DNA of 64,000 nucleotides from Rhynchopus sp. YZ270_cl-10. Lineage: Eukaryota; Euglenozoa; Diplonemea; Diplonemida; Diplonemidae. Shown here in pieces: positions 49,788 through 61,503 of this stretch. The notes under the pieces are model-generated. The model ran no database searches and was not told the origin of the DNA. It was given only the letters and a program-made list of their open reading frames with translations. The stretch is from positions 806,001-870,000 of the forward strand of contig OZ037867.1 of assembly GCA_964035575.1 (NCBI GenBank), given 5' to 3'. Within the stretch, counting starts at the first letter, position 1; each line of letters starts with the position of its first letter. The translations under genes and the position numbers were made by a program.

Positions 49788-51140
49788 GAGACGGAACCTG
49801 CCCCCTCCCCTCTTTATGGTAAGAACGTAACACACACACATCTGAACACACCGCCATCACCCATTTCCACCAGATACTTTTCGTAAAACACCAACACACC
49901 CAACAAGATGACACCATCGCCACAGAAGTCCTCGGGAGGAAAGAAGTCCACAGGAGCGAAGAGAGGCCCGAAGTTGAACAAGAACGGGAAGAGGATCAGG
50001 AAGCCGAACTACAAGAGCTACTCGACCTACGTGCACAAGCTGATGACGAAGACCTTCGGAGTGAAGGCGTCGACGAAGGCAGGGAAGAAGAGCTCTGTTG
50101 CGATCACATCGCGTGGGATGGGGATTGTGAACTCGTTCGTGGTGGACCTGTTTGAGCGCATTGCGGAGGAGGCGGGACGCGCAAACCACTTTGCGGGACA
50201 GAAGACACTGCGCAGCGGTGCCATTGTGGCGGGTGTGAAGATGCACTTCCCTGACGAGATGGCGTCGCACGCCCTGTCTGCGGGAGTTGCTGCCGTGGCC
50301 AAGTACGCGAAGGCCCTGAAGGCGAAGGGCAAGAAGGGCAAGGGATCCCCGGCGAAGAAGGGTTCCCCAAGGAAGTGAGGCATGTGATGTTGTGCTGTGA
50401 CCTGATGCGTTTGTGTAGCTTTGTGGGTGAAGACACGGCCCTCTTGTTCTGCAAGGGGGCGTGGGTGGTACTGCCACCGTCTTTTGTGAAACAAAAACAA
50501 ACAACAAAACAACAAAGCGAACTGTACTTTTGGTCTCCTTCCCACCACCCACCACCCTCCCGTCCACACGTCACACCCACTTCCTTTCTTCCAGATATAT
50601 TTCACCACCAACACAACAAAAAAACAAACAATGGTCGGTGCAAGCCGTGGCGCAAAGAAGGGAGTGAAGAGGGGACCGTCTGTGTCTCTGTCTGAGATGT
50701 CTGGTCTGACCTTCCCTGTGGGACGTGTGGGCAGTGCACTGAAGAAGGGAAGGTACGCAAAGCGTGTGAGCCCCACTGCGGCAGTGTTCCTGACGTCTGT
50801 TCTGCAGTACTGCACAGGTGAGCTTCTGAACGTGTCTGCGAAGGCAGCGACGTCAGGGAAGAAGGCGAAGAACAAGAAGCAGCACCAGATCAAGCCCCGC
50901 CACATCTGCGTTGCCGTGCGTGAGGACAAGGACCTTGGCGACCTTCTGTCGAACGTGACGATTGCGGGTGGAGGTGTGGGTGGAGGAGTGCACGATGCGC
51001 TGAAGGCGACTGACAAGAAGTACAGGAAGAAGTCCTCTGGCAGCGTGACGAAGAAGTCGAAGGGGAAGAAGGGTGGAAAGAAGGGCAAGAAGTCGAAGGG
51101 TTCCCCGAAGAAGTCGAAGGGCTCCCCCAAGAAGTCCTCC
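49788..51140 (+). repeat. Duplicated H2B-H2A block (second copy)
   Basis: The block from CGAGACGGAACCTGCCCCCT to the H2A stop is nearly identical to 43600-44951, including the intergenic region; differences are mainly silent or small indels. The first copy's left edge coincides with the H3 truncation point, so the duplication and the H3 deletion are probably linked. Confidence 0.9.
49908..50378 (+). CDS. Histone H2B, copy 2
   Basis: Encodes the same 156-residue protein as copy 1, with only a few synonymous differences (for example GCAGGG for GCGGGA and GGACGC for GGCCGT). The 34-nt leader after CCACCAG (49873) and the downstream GGTGG-TACTG-CCACC hairpin (50464-50478, 85 nt after the stop) are also the same. 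Identity of protein and spacers implies recent duplication or gene conversion. H2B dimerises with H2A in the nucleosome. Confidence 0.93.
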   Translation: MTPSPQKSSGGKKSTGAKRGPKLNKNGKRIRKPNYKSYSTYVHKLMTKTFGVKASTKAGKKSSVAITSRGMGIVNSFVVDLFERIAEEAGRANHFAGQKTLRSGAIVAGVKMHFPDEMASHALSAGVAAVAKYAKALKAKGKKGKGSPAKKGSPRK

Positions 51141-51152
51141 CCGAAGAAGTAA
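50631..51152 (+). CDS. Histone H2A, copy 2
   Basis: 173 residues. It is the same as copy 1 except for Met in place of Ile in SEMSGLTFP and one extra 7-residue unit in the C-terminal extension (KGSPKKS repeated). That extra 21 bp looks like slippage within a Lys/Ser/Pro array. Start and 36-nt leader as in copy 1 (AG at 50594). Its 3' flank has diverged from copy 1 except for the hairpin block at 51221-51249. Confidence 0.93.
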   Translation: MVGASRGAKKGVKRGPSVSLSEMSGLTFPVGRVGSALKKGRYAKRVSPTAAVFLTSVLQYCTGELLNVSAKAATSGKKAKNKKQHQIKPRHICVAVREDKDLGDLLSNVTIAGGGVGGGVHDALKATDKKYRKKSSGSVTKKSKGKKGGKKGKKSKGSPKKSKGSPKKSSPKK

Positions 51153-51233
51153 GCGCTGCAGCTACACCTTGCCTCCCCCATCCCCCCCACCCATCTCCAA
51201 CCCTCTCACCCATTTTGTTCAAGGGTGTTGAGG

Positions 51234-51249
51234 GGTGTGACTACACACC
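51234..51249 (+). promoter_or_regulatory. Conserved hairpin after H2A copy 2
   Basis: GGTGTG-ACTA-CACACC, a perfect 6-bp stem with a 4-nt loop, 81 nt after the stop. Stem length, loop length and closing GG/CC recall the metazoan histone 3' stem-loop, but the loop sequence is different. Confidence 0.5.
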
Positions 51250-51390
51250 TGTATAATTTTGCATGACGATGCGATGTGTAATGATTAAACAAAGGACCCC
51301 TTTTTCCTTCATAATCTACGAACTTTTGACACCTTACCACCAACACCACGTACAGGCCATTAGTTTGAAAAACCACACATTTAGTTTAAA

Positions 51391-53502
51391 ATGACGGAGA
51401 CTTTCGCATTCCAGGCGGAGATCAACCAGTTGATGAGTCTGATCATCAACACCTTCTACTCCAACAAGGAAATCTTCCTTCGTGAGTTGATCTCGAACTC
51501 CTCCGACGCGCTTGACAAGATCCGCCACCAATCCCTTCTGGACAAGGAGGCCCTTGGTGATGAGGACCGCATGCACATCCAGATCCACGCGGACAAGGCC
51601 AACAAGACCATCACCATCACCGACACCGGTATCGGTATGACCAAGGCCGACCTTGTCAACAACCTTGGAACCATTGCACGCTCTGGAACCAAGTCCTTCA
51701 TGGAGGCGCTTGAGGCTGGTGCCGACATGTCCATGATCGGACAGTTCGGAGTGGGATTCTACTCCGCCTACCTGGTGTCCGACCGTGTCACCGTCATGTC
51801 GAAGAACAACGACGATGAGTGCCACATCTGGGAGTCCGCTGCCGGAGGAACCTTCACCGTCGCCAAGCACGACGACCCTGACCTGAAGCGTGGTACCCGC
51901 ATCATCTGCCACCTGAAGGACGACCAGCTGGAGTACCTTGAGGAGAAGCGCATCAAGGACCTTGTCAAGAAGCACTCTGAGTTCATTGGATACGACATTG
52001 AGCTTGAGGTGGAGAAGACCAACGAGAAGGAGGTCACCGACGACGAGGACGAGGAGGAGGAGGAGAAGAAGGACGAGACCCCCAAGGAGAAGGAGGAGGG
52101 TGACGACGAGCCCAAGGTGGAGGAGGTCAAGGACGAGAAGGCCAAGAAGACCAAGAAGGTGAAGGAGGTGACCAAGGAGATGGAGAAGCTGAACAAGAAC
52201 AAGCCCCTGTGGACCCGCGACCCCAAGGAGATCACCAAGGACGAGTACGCCTCGTTCTACAAGGCCATCTCCAACGACTGGGAGGACCACCTTGCCGTGA
52301 AGCACTTCGCCGTCGAGGGACAGCTTGAGTTCCGTGCCATCCTCTTCATCCCCCGCCGCGCACCCTTCGACCAGTTCGAGCCCAACAAGAAGAAGAACAA
52401 CATCAAGCTGTACGTGCGCCGTGTGTTCATCATGGACAACTGTGAGGACCTCATCCCTGAGTGGCTCTCCTTCGTCAAGGGAATTGTCGACTCCGAGGAC
52501 CTTCCCCTGAACATCTCCCGTGAGAACCTCCAGCAGAACAAGATCCTGAAGGTGATCAAGAAGAACATCGTGAAGAAGGTGCTTGAGATGTTCGAGGAGC
52601 TGTCCGAGAACAAGGAGGACTACGCCAAGTTCTACGAGCACTTCGGCAAGAACGTGAAGCTCGGAATCCACGAGGACTCCCAGAACCGCAAGAAGCTTGC
52701 TGAGTTCATGCGTTACTACTCGACCAAGAGCGGTGAGGAGATGACCTCCCTGAAGGACTACGTGACCCGCATGAAGGAGGGCCAGACCGAGCTCTTCTAC
52801 ATCACCGGTGAGTCCAAGGGCAAGCTGGAGAACTCTCCCTTCATCGAGCAGTGCAAGAAGCGTGGATACGAGGTGCTCCTCATGACCGACCCCATCGACG
52901 AGTACGCCATGCAGCAGCTCAAGGAGTACGAGGACAAGAAGTTCCGCTGTGTGACCAAGGAGGGACTGAAGTTCGAGGAGACTGAGGAGGAGAAGAAGAA
53001 GGCCGAGGAGGAGAAGGCTGCCTACGAGACACTGTGCAAGACCATGAAGGACATCCTTGGCGACAAGGTTGAGAAGGTGATGCTGTCCGACCGTCTTGCC
53101 CAGGCACCATGCTGCCTGGTGACCTCCGAGTACGGATGGTCCGCACACATGGAGCAGATCATGAAGATGCAGGCGCTCCGTGACTCCTCCTCCTCGAGCT
53201 ACATGCAGTCGAAGAAGACCATGGAGATCAACCCCACCCACCCCATTGTGAAGACCCTGAAGTCGAAGGCCGACAGCGACGCCAACGACAAGACCGTGAA
53301 GGACCTTGTGCTGCTTCTGCACGAGACCTCGCTCCTCACCTCTGGGTTCGCCCTTGAGGACCCTTCGTCCTACGCCGAGCGTATCCACCGTATGATCAAG
53401 CTCGGACTCAGCATTGACGACGATGACGAGGAGGAGGAGCCCGTTGCCGCCAACAACGACGACGAGGAGGAGGGTGACTCCAAGATGGAGGAGGTCGACT
53501 AA
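51391..53502 (+). CDS. HSP90: Cytosolic Hsp90 chaperone
   Basis: 703 residues, full length, no intron. The N-terminal GHKL ATPase domain begins [20 protein letters not shown] and carries [32 protein letters not shown] and [15 protein letters not shown], which include the ATP-binding Glu, Asn, Asp and glycines. A charged acidic/Lys linker (about 52020-52160) leads to the middle domain ([22 protein letters not shown], then LPLNISRE with the catalytic Arg). The C-terminal dimerisation domain ends in MEEVD, the TPR co-chaperone site, so it is the cytosolic form. Codons strongly prefer C-ending forms, as expected for high expression, and differ from the histone genes upstream. The leader is 35 nt after GTACAG (51355). 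Confidence 0.98.
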   Translation: MTETFAFQAEINQLMSLIINTFYSNKEIFLRELISNSSDALDKIRHQSLLDKEALGDEDRMHIQIHADKANKTITITDTGIGMTKADLVNNLGTIARSGTKSFMEALEAGADMSMIGQFGVGFYSAYLVSDRVTVMSKNNDDECHIWESAAGGTFTVAKHDDPDLKRGTRIICHLKDDQLEYLEEKRIKDLVKKHSEFIGYDIELEVEKTNEKEVTDDEDEEEEEKKDETPKEKEEGDDEPKVEEVKDEKAKKTKKVKEVTKEMEKLNKNKPLWTRDPKEITKDEYASFYKAISNDWEDHLAVKHFAVEGQLEFRAILFIPRRAPFDQFEPNKKKNNIKLYVRRVFIMDNCEDLIPEWLSFVKGIVDSEDLPLNISRENLQQNKILKVIKKNIVKKVLEMFEELSENKEDYAKFYEHFGKNVKLGIHEDSQNRKKLAEFMRYYSTKSGEEMTSLKDYVTRMKEGQTELFYITGESKGKLENSPFIEQCKKRGYEVLLMTDPIDEYAMQQLKEYEDKKFRCVTKEGLKFEETEEEKKKAEEEKAAYETLCKTMKDILGDKVEKVMLSDRLAQAPCCLVTSEYGWSAHMEQIMKMQALRDSSSSSYMQSKKTMEINPTHPIVKTLKSKADSDANDKTVKDLVLLLHETSLLTSGFALEDPSSYAERIHRMIKLGLSIDDDDEEEEPVAANNDDEEEGDSKMEEVD

Positions 53503-54576
53503 GCCTTAGGTTTTAAATACTATTTGCCATTTTTAAATAGGGTGTTCTTTTTGCTTTTCTTTTTTAACTTGGTCTCGCACAATCTAGCAGCGAAACCAAC
53601 GCCTTGGATTGCTGGTATACTGTCATGCCCCGTCAGTTGACGAAAAAATAAAAAAAAAAAATTTGGCTTTGGCCAAATAGTGAGGGGAAAAGAAAAAACA
53701 GATTTCGCCGGGAGCATGAAAATACCCTCCAAATAATTTGATTCAGGATAGATCATGGTACTAATTTTTTTCTCATTTTGTTTTGAGTGCATCAGGTTTT
53801 TTTGTTTTTTTTATGTGCATTTGTTATGCCATTTGATTCATAAGGGAAAAAAGAAAAGAGAAGCATGCAGAAGAATGGCCACGATTCATCTTTTCAACAA
53901 AAAAAAAGGATTAACTTTTTTTATACAACAAAATAGCTAGAACAGCCTGCCTCATTATCCACCATTTTTTTTTACTGTTTTTTTTTATTATAACCCGCAT
54001 CTCTTTTAGTTTTCAAGACAAAAAAAAGCCATCCCTTTTGAATCCTTTCCCCTCTTTTCACCAACTCCGTGCCCCTACCGCTCTACTACATCATACAAAG
54101 TAACGCGCCCTTCCTCTCCAACCCCCACGTCTACAAAACTATCAAGCAAAATTAAACGGAGCACAAAGCACTTTCAAAACATACAAAAAAACATTTTCAA
54201 ACTACCCCTCTACCACAGTCAACGTCACCATGCATGATATACATACCCTAATTGGGGCCATATTCTCCGCCAAGAAATTACCCCCTTCTTAGTTATCAAA
54301 CACATCCTGACACATCCCTGCATTTTCCTCGAGAAGTCTTGATGATCGTTCTCAAACCCATTTTATTAACCTCAACCCAACCCAACCCACCCCACCCCAC
54401 CCCACACTAGGAATACACTAAAAAGGAAGGAACCCTATGTAAAAAAACCATCCTCTCTCTCTCTCTCTCCCCCCAAAAAACGGTGACATTTTGAGTACGC
54501 CAATAAAAAAAAAAAAAAAAAACACTCTTTGCATTTCAAATTTGAAGGATAGAACTACAGAGGGAGTCTCTCTGAG
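53503..54576 (+). other. Spacer after Hsp90
   Basis: A, T and C-rich sequence without a supportable gene. CCCAACCCAACCC/CCCCACCCCAC repeats lie near 54374-54410 and a CT run at 54452-54470. An AG at 54559-54560 precedes the next ATG by 16 nt. Confidence 0.45.
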
Positions 54577-57500
54577 ATGGGCGGGAGTGACTCTGATAGC
54601 AGCGATGCGCCTCACTTAAGAACAAGGAGACGTGTTGTACCTGATGGGTCCTCTGACTCAGACGGATCTGACTCTCATTTACAACGTGCCACACGACGTG
54701 CCGTATCAGATAGCGACTCTGCGTCGGAAGAGGCTCCTGTGCGTGGCAGACGGCATCTTGATGTGTCCGGTGCAGGCGATGAGGATAGTGAGTCTGTTTC
54801 GGAAGACCTGCTTCCAGAAGGGCGTGGTGATGATATGGTGTCACCAAGTGGTGGTGCTAGTAGTAAAGCAGAGACGTCACCCACAGCAGAGAAGGCAGCC
54901 CCAACCCCCTCCCACCCTCTTGTCACAACGCGGTATCTCATCGTTGACAATGCCAAGCTGCAGGGATGGTATGAGAGGATTCAGGATGCTACGGTATGCC
55001 CTGTGGTGAACTTCTCCCCCACTTTCTTGGATGTTGTTCAAGAAAAAGGTCCTCTCATAGTTACGTTTTTGTTTTGTTTTAACCTCCCCATTTGAACCAC
55101 ATGAAGTTTCCTCCATTTCCCCCACCCTATCCATTTTTCACAGGATGTAGTCTTTGTCAACGGAGAACATCGTATTGAGTATTCGATGCGTAGTGCATCG
55201 TGGCGCATTGTATCAGGTAGCATTTGTTTGTATGAAGCCCCAGCTTCGCATGACGGTAGTATTCCTCAGCACGGCTGGCTGGACCCTGCCGACCATACAA
55301 ACACAACACAGAGCAGCAGCAGCAACGTCTCTGTGCACACAGTACACGACATTGCGGATACCACGACGATCCTTCTCGGCGCTGTTGTGACCAGCATTGC
55401 TTTACAACATCGCGCGCACACCACAACATCTGCAGTGGGGGCTGCTCTGGTTGCGACAGCGTCGGGCCTGCCTTTGGCGGACCCAACCACATCCCACGAC
55501 TCTGTGCACGACAACGACGTTGCCACCACCGCAGACCACACCCTAGAAACAACCCAACCAATCCCAGAACACATTCCAGATAACCTTCCGACAGACCCAG
55601 TAGCAGAGACGAACCCCATCCCTCAGGCACCTTCCACAATCTCCATCAAACCTCCCGAGATGACCCCTCAACCTCCGCCACGTTCATCTTCTTCTTCTCC
55701 CCCTGCACATCGTCCTCCGCCTTTGTCTATGGTCGAGCACGCTGTGCAGGTTGGTGTGGTTACTGAGGAGAGAGAAACGGGGATGGTGTTTGAGGTGTTG
55801 CACGGTGCGACGCAGACGCCGGAGGGTGTGGGGAGCTGGCAGAAGTATCTTAGTGCTGCGAATGCGGGTGGTGAGGACGATACGACCTTCTTTGCAAACA
55901 ATGTGATTGCGTCAGACCTCTTTGGCATACCCCTCTTCGACGTTGCGGTGAAGAACACTACAGGTGTATCTGACGCTGTCCTCCCGCCACTCAGCAGTGC
56001 TTCCACAGAGCCTCGCTGGGCATACCCCAAAGCATTGCTGATACAAACGGCCTCTGAGATCTCCGCCGCACAGAGTACTGCTCACTTTGAAGAACAACTG
56101 TGCGAGGCAGAAAAGGGTCCTCTCATTTCAACACGTGAAGAACATCTGCAGCAGGTTGTGGAGGAGCAGCGGCAGCGTCTGGATGATTCCAACGAAGAAA
56201 TCGAAAAACTCGAAAAACTTTGTGAAAAACATGAAAGTCGCGTAGAATTGGCGGAAACAGGGTTAACAGAGGAGAGGGAAAGGAGGGAGTGGGGAGACGA
56301 AAACCGCGTTGCACTGAACAAAGCAAATGGCGGGTTAAACGCAGAACTGCGAAAGGCGCTTGAAGCATCTAGCACCGCCAAGGCTACTGCCGATTCTATA
56401 CAATATGAATGCAGTCAACTCAAACGGAAGGTCCAGGACCTCACACAGGACCATGTTGACAATGCAGAGCTTCAAGACAAAGTGGCAAGCCTTACACGGA
56501 GTTTTGTTGCGCTTCAGGCGGATCGGACCGCAAAGTTGCAGCGTATCGTAGATTTAGAACGGTTTCTTTCTCGTCGAAAGGATTTGGAGCTGTCAGCACG
56601 GCTTCGAAGCGAGGCAGGACAACGAAAAGAACTGCAGTCTATGGCAATGCACGACAATGCCTCAGCACGGCAGGTCTTTGCCTACGATGCATCTGCGCTA
56701 CAACATTGTGAACACCGCGACAGAACCAACCTCACCTCACAACGCAATCTCATCTTCTCAGAAATTTCCGAGCGGGCCTCATTTTTGACAGAATATTGCA
56801 CCATATTTGACGCATTTTCCGCGCATTTTAGCACATTAACCACTTCCGCTACTCCCTTGGAGGAATCAGACATACGCAGAACACTAAATGAAGAGGAAAA
56901 TACCGCACGTGGCGATATGACAACAAATTTGGTCAGAATTCTGAGCGTGACGTATGAAAATAATGTGAAGGAGATTGCAGCGTTGAAAGCGAAGGTGGTG
57001 GGGTTGGAGAATGCAGTGACCGAGAGGGATGAGGCCCTTGAGGAGGCGGAGCTGGCACATCGCGATGAGATGCACGCTGCGCATCGACATAATTCCGAGA
57101 AGTTGAAGAGTCTCGAATCACTGCTATTAGAGCGTGCAGCGCAGTATCGTGAAGAAGAGGCAAGCACCCTCCGCAGACACGAACGGATCCTCCAAGATCG
57201 TGAACAAGCCTGGGAAGATATCCTAGCACTAAAACACATTCAATTAGAAAAAACTAAGACCGATCTTCTTGCGGAGTACACCACATTGAAAGAGGAATCC
57301 GAAGCAACAGCGGATATCCTAAGGGATGAGAAGAGTCTGCAAAAACAGGAGTTAATAGCAAACAGCGGGAAGATCAAGGAGCTGGAGACCTCTGTGTCAG
57401 AGCTGCAGACTGAGGTGAATATGACATATCTTAAGAAAGAGGATTTAACAAATCAGTTGGTTTTGTTGGAACGTACGACGCATGATATAAAAGAAGATAA

Positions 57501-59034
57501 ACAGAGGTTGGTTACACAGCTTGAGGCTTCGAGGCATGAATTGATAGAAATGAACAAGTTAACGATATTATCTCATACCGAGACAGAACGGGGATTGGGT
57601 TTGGAGGTGCAAAAAGCGCAGCAGGATGTCTCTGAATTGCAACGAAAACTCATTAAAAATGAGACCTTTTTTAATAAGGCGAAGGACAACTATAAGGCGA
57701 CGATCACAGAGTTAGAAGGGCAGATTCATGCTTTATCCTCTGGGAATGCAAAGCTCACCAAAACAAATGCAGTTTTAGCCCAAGCGTGCACCACTGCAGC
57801 AGAAGAGGCTGGAGTACTGCAAGCAGACCTGCTCCTCAAAAATGAAGAACTTTCCGTGGTACGCTCCCAACACGACACCGCCACCTCGCGTCTCAACGCC
57901 TCTGAAGCTGCCCTACAGCAACAACTCCTCCGCGCACAGACCTTCTCTCCAACGCTCTCATATTCATCCTGCCAGACCGATACCCCCCCGCTGTCTCCAG
58001 GAGGATTGCTCCTATCGCCCATCGCTCACGATGTAACCACAACCACCATGGGGACTGCCTCACCCCCTCTAGAGAGTGTAAGAGAGGAGCGGAAGGCATC
58101 GCTACCACAGCGGAGAAGCAGTGGGGGTAACCGAGAGGCGGTAAGAGCAGCATTGATGCAAGAGAATGAGGTGTTGTTGAAGCGGATTGCGGCGTTGGAA
58201 GGGGCTGCAGCGGCTGGGGTGAAAAGGCAAAACGCGTTGAGAGAGCATTTCGCGTCAAATGAAGCCATGGTAGCAGACCCCAAGACGCATACCATAGGCT
58301 CGCATGTGGTCGCGGTGTCGGTTGGGGGTGGGGTGAGTTTTGACAAACTCAGCGCCTTTTTGGCAACCGGGTTGGTCGGAGACGAATGCTCTGAGCTAAC
58401 CGAGGTGGCCGCAATGCATGGAGGTATTGTGAAGCTTGTTGGCAGCGACGTTGCGGAACGTACCCTATTTTTGCGGGCAGAAATCAGCGGAACGTCCTCC
58501 ATCACCACTACAGAGCAAGAAGCGGCGGCAGAGACTGTACAGTTTGTTGTATGCAGAGTGTTAGAACAGTTTCCCGCTGATGTCTGCGGCCTTGCAGCGA
58601 ACGTTGTCTCAAGCGTGGTTGGGATAATCGAAGCAGCTCGCGTCGCAGTTTTGCTTGCATATGATAAGAAAGCTGAAGAGGTCAAAGCGTTAACATCGCA
58701 AGAACGACACCTCAAACGGCGTGTGGAGAAACGTGCTGAGCAATATGCAGTGCTTCAGACCAAAATCGCCTTGGCTCATTCCGGTATAAAGGAGGGGAAG
58801 GAAAAGGAGGAGGCGAAGAAGGACCCCATGCGTGAGTCCGAAGTGATCCGTGCCATCGCAACGCTAGCAGAGAAGATGGATGAGTGTGTATCGTCCTACT
58901 CTCAGCATGCGGAAGAGGAAGGGCTTCGGAAGAAACGCAAATTAGAAAGGGAGAGAGACAAAGAACGGAGGAGGAAAGGAGGGGAACGACACCATGCGCG
59001 TACCCGGTCCAAGGAGAAGAAGGTGCGGGTGTGA
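54577..59034 (+). CDS. Long coiled-coil protein, unknown function (2 exons)
   Basis: Exons are 54577-54993 and 55144-59034, joined by a 150-nt GTATGC...CAG phase-0 intron; 1435 residues. The N-terminus is Ser/Asp/Glu-rich with repeated SDSD and likely casein-kinase-2 sites. A small globular part crosses the splice junction (TRYLIVDNAKLQGWYERIQD, then DVVFVNGEHRIEYSMRSASW). A Thr/Pro/His-rich low-complexity stretch follows. From about 56070 to 57930 the protein is an almost continuous heptad coiled coil (Leu at a/d, rich in Glu, Lys, Arg, Gln). A last globular part (58270-58700, VGGGVSFDKLSAFLATGL... AANVVSSVVGIIE) and a Lys/Arg-rich tail (RKKRKLERERDKERRRK) end it. A cytoskeletal, tether or basal-body scaffold is plausible. 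No motor or named domain recognised. Confidence 0.85.
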
Positions 59035-59134
59035 TGCCTTTGGTGAATGATAAAAAGGGAAAAAAGGAAACGGGAGACCGGGTCCTAATTTGATGAATCT
59101 CTGCCACACAATCTAACCCGTGGGGGGGGGAATG

Positions 59135-59831
59135 TGCTATTTTGCTGGATTTGCGTTATAAAAAGCCTTCCGGCGGCTTTGTGTCAGAACCCCTCTTTGG
59201 ACAAAAAGGTGATTTTGTCGATCAGCAACAAAACCACGTACACCGCGGGGTCCGTCTCCCACAGTGTTACCCACTGGGGAATATTCTTCTCTCTCTCTGT
59301 CAGCGCTTATCCACCCCCCCCCCCTAGAGGGTCGCATTGGCTAACGTTTTTATGTAATTTTTATTATTTTTTTGCCGGTGGGCCATTTCAGTGGTGACCC
59401 ACACCCTGTGCCACCCCAAAAATGGGTTTCCGGGGGTTTTTGGGGGGTTTTGCGACAAAAAACGTGAAAAAACGAAAAAAAAATGCGTTTTTATTGGTGT
59501 TTTCATGATTTTGTACTGTATACAGCCTATGATTGGAGGAATTTGACATATTTGACCAAATAATTCAAACCAAGATCGGTTCGAAGGGTCCAAAAGGGTG
59601 CAGCCCGTCGAAATCAGGCCCACAGGACCCCCAGGAGTACGATTTCCACCGGAGAGTGACCCTAAGAGGCCTCTGGCGTCCCTAATTTGGCATTTTCTGC
59701 CTCCCCCCACAGCCGTACATGTTGCTGCGCAGCTGAATCACTTCATCAGGACACGCCATGCATACGCCCTTGATCCGCTCCCCATCCACGAACCTGCTCA
59801 CGAACTCAGCAGCATTCTCAGACGCTTTTTG
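59135..59831 (+). other. Spacer with an orphan exon-like island
   Basis: At 59711-59831 a stretch follows a CCTCCCCCCACAG acceptor-like site. It reads in one frame as VHVAAQLNHFIRTRHAYALD, then PLPIHEPAHELSSILRRFL and a stop, with a natural amino-acid mix. Sequence at 59142-59260 (frame LDLRYKKPSGGFVSEPLFG) also looks coding-like. I could not connect the two through a GTATG donor. They may be parts of a small gene interrupted by repeats or a relic. Confidence 0.3.
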
Positions 59832-60475
59832 TAAGGGGGAGGTCGTTTTATATTTGTTACGCTTGACAGAGGAGGAGAAGTTAGGCAGTGAGGGGGGAGG
59901 GGGGAGGGGGGAGTTTTACACGCACATAGGCGGGCTCAGCGGGTCATATTCGACTCAATATTTCAAACCAAGATCGGTTCGAGGGGCCCAAAAGGGTGCA
60001 GCTCGTTGAAATCAGGCCCACAGGACCCCCAGGAGTACGATTTCCACTGGAGACTGGCCCCAAGAGGCCTCCGGCGGCCCTAATTTGGCATTTTTTAGCC
60101 CAAAACCGGCCCTACCCCCCTCTCTGGGGGGGAGGGCAAATTTTCACTCCTTTTCCCCATTTCTTATGCTTCTGAGTCCTCCAAAGGGTAAAAAACCGGT
60201 TCCGTTGGGTCCGCAGACCATTTTTGGGGGGGGTATGTACCAAAATTTGCACCATACCCTACTTTATGTGATGGTCATGGGCAAAGTCCCGGAGAGGACA
60301 GGCACTGGACAAGCACTGGACAAGCACTTTTTTTGACTCAAAAACTCAAAAAAAATCATTTGCAAGTGGTACAGAAGCCTGTTGGTCGTTGAAATCAGGT
60401 CCACAGGACCCCTGGGACCCGATTTGCACCAGAGAGTCACCAAAATAGACCTCTGGTGATCCAAAAAAATCAATT
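59564..60475 (+). repeat. Family J: three dispersed ~130-bp copies
   Basis: Copies 59564-59700 and 59963-60098 share CAAACCAAGATCGGTTCGA, AAAAGGGTGCAGC, GAAATCAGGCCCACAGGACC and CCTAATTTGGCATTTT with few differences. 60356-60475 is a diverged third copy (GAAATCAGGTCCACAGGACC). All have the same orientation. The first ends right beside the exon-like island. Confidence 0.8.
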
Positions 60476-60839
60476 TTTTTGCTAAAAACCCATTTTTCCC
60501 CATTTTGGGGTAAAAGTCCATTTTTCACTAATTTTCCCCATTTTTGGTATTTCTGAGCCCACCAAAGTGTAAAAAAATGGTTTCATTGGATCCTCCGAAC
60601 ATTTTTGGGGTGGGTATGTGTCTAGTTTTCCACGGGAAACGAGTTTCTATGTTGCAAAAAATTTTTATTTCACTTTTTGTGAAGACAATGCGACCCCCTA
60701 ACCCCCCCCCCCCCCCCCCCTTTTTTTAGAATCATAGAAATTCCTTTCACCCCTTTTCTCTTTCCCTCAACAGTCTCTCCTCTCTCTCCTCACTCTCCTA
60801 TCTCCCTTATCATCCAGACACAACAACAAAACCAACCAA

Positions 60840-61301
60840 ATGGCGATCGACGGACGTGGCAGTGGTGCGACTGGCGGACGGGGTGTGGGAGGACGTGGCA
60901 CTCGTGGAGGAAGGTCCGGCCCCCCTGCAGCTGCGCCTGTCCACGCCGAGGAGGGACGTGGTGGACGTGGCAAGGGCAGAGGGTCTGCCCCGAAGGGCGC
61001 AAAAGGGGCGAAGGGCGGAAAGGGGGGCAAGGGGGACGAGGGAGCTGGGTACAGCGGGCGTGGCGGGCTTGTGGTTGCAGGAAAGGGCAAGGGGAATGGA
61101 AAGGGGAAAAACAGAGTGGAGCGCGACACACACGACGAGCGTCCCACTGCTGGCAAGGGCAAAGGCGGTAAGCGTGGAGGAGGTGCAGGTGGTGTGACCC
61201 ACGATGCCCCAAGAGCCGGTGGCAGAGGAGGCCTCTCGAGAGGAACTGGCGGGCGTGGCAACACCAATGCCCGTGGTGGAGGTGGGCGTGGTCACGCATA
61301 A
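60840..61301 (+). CDS. RGG/GR-rich low-complexity protein
   Basis: 153 residues, dominated by Gly, Arg, Lys and Ala. RGG and RG motifs cluster at both ends (RGVGGRGTRGGRSG; AGGRGGLSRGTGGRGNTNARGG) around a Gly/Lys middle (PKGAKGAKGGKGGKGDEG). No folded domain is visible. Such proteins usually bind RNA, are arginine-methylated, and join nucleolar or RNP condensates; function here is inferred from composition alone. A 22-nt leader follows a strong polypyrimidine tract (TCTCTCTCC..., ending ATCATCCAG at 60817), the clearest acceptor-like site in the window. Base composition is much more GC-rich than the flanks. Confidence 0.8.
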   Translation: MAIDGRGSGATGGRGVGGRGTRGGRSGPPAAAPVHAEEGRGGRGKGRGSAPKGAKGAKGGKGGKGDEGAGYSGRGGLVVAGKGKGNGKGKNRVERDTHDERPTAGKGKGGKRGGGAGGVTHDAPRAGGRGGLSRGTGGRGNTNARGGGGRGHA

Positions 61302-61503
61302 AACGGAGGTGTGCGCGAGATAGAAGATCGAGGAGTGAGGAGTGATGGAGGGGGGGGGGGAAAGCAACGTCGTTTTGTGGATAACCATTTGAGTGTCCAC
61401 ATGATTTTTCAACTATCTGTTGGATTTTTTTTTTAACAACGTCGTTTTTTTGTTTTATAATAAAGGGGTGGCATCAAAAATTTTGAGTGCTTTTGCCCCC
61501 CCC

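Noticed and set aside
49819-49873. 55-nt 5' UTR intron before H2B copy 2 (GTAAGA...CAG)
   Set aside because: The donor differs from the GTATGY used elsewhere and is GTAATA in copy 1; a trans-splice acceptor explains the AG equally well.
50027-51190. Minus-strand open frame opposite H2B and H2A
   Set aside because: Mirror of the Lys-AAG codons (Phe/Leu-rich); histone genes on the + strand are certain.
51334-53388. 684-residue minus-strand open frame opposite Hsp90
   Set aside because: Strong C-ending codon bias of Hsp90 leaves the antisense frame without stops; the Leu/Val-rich product has no domain.
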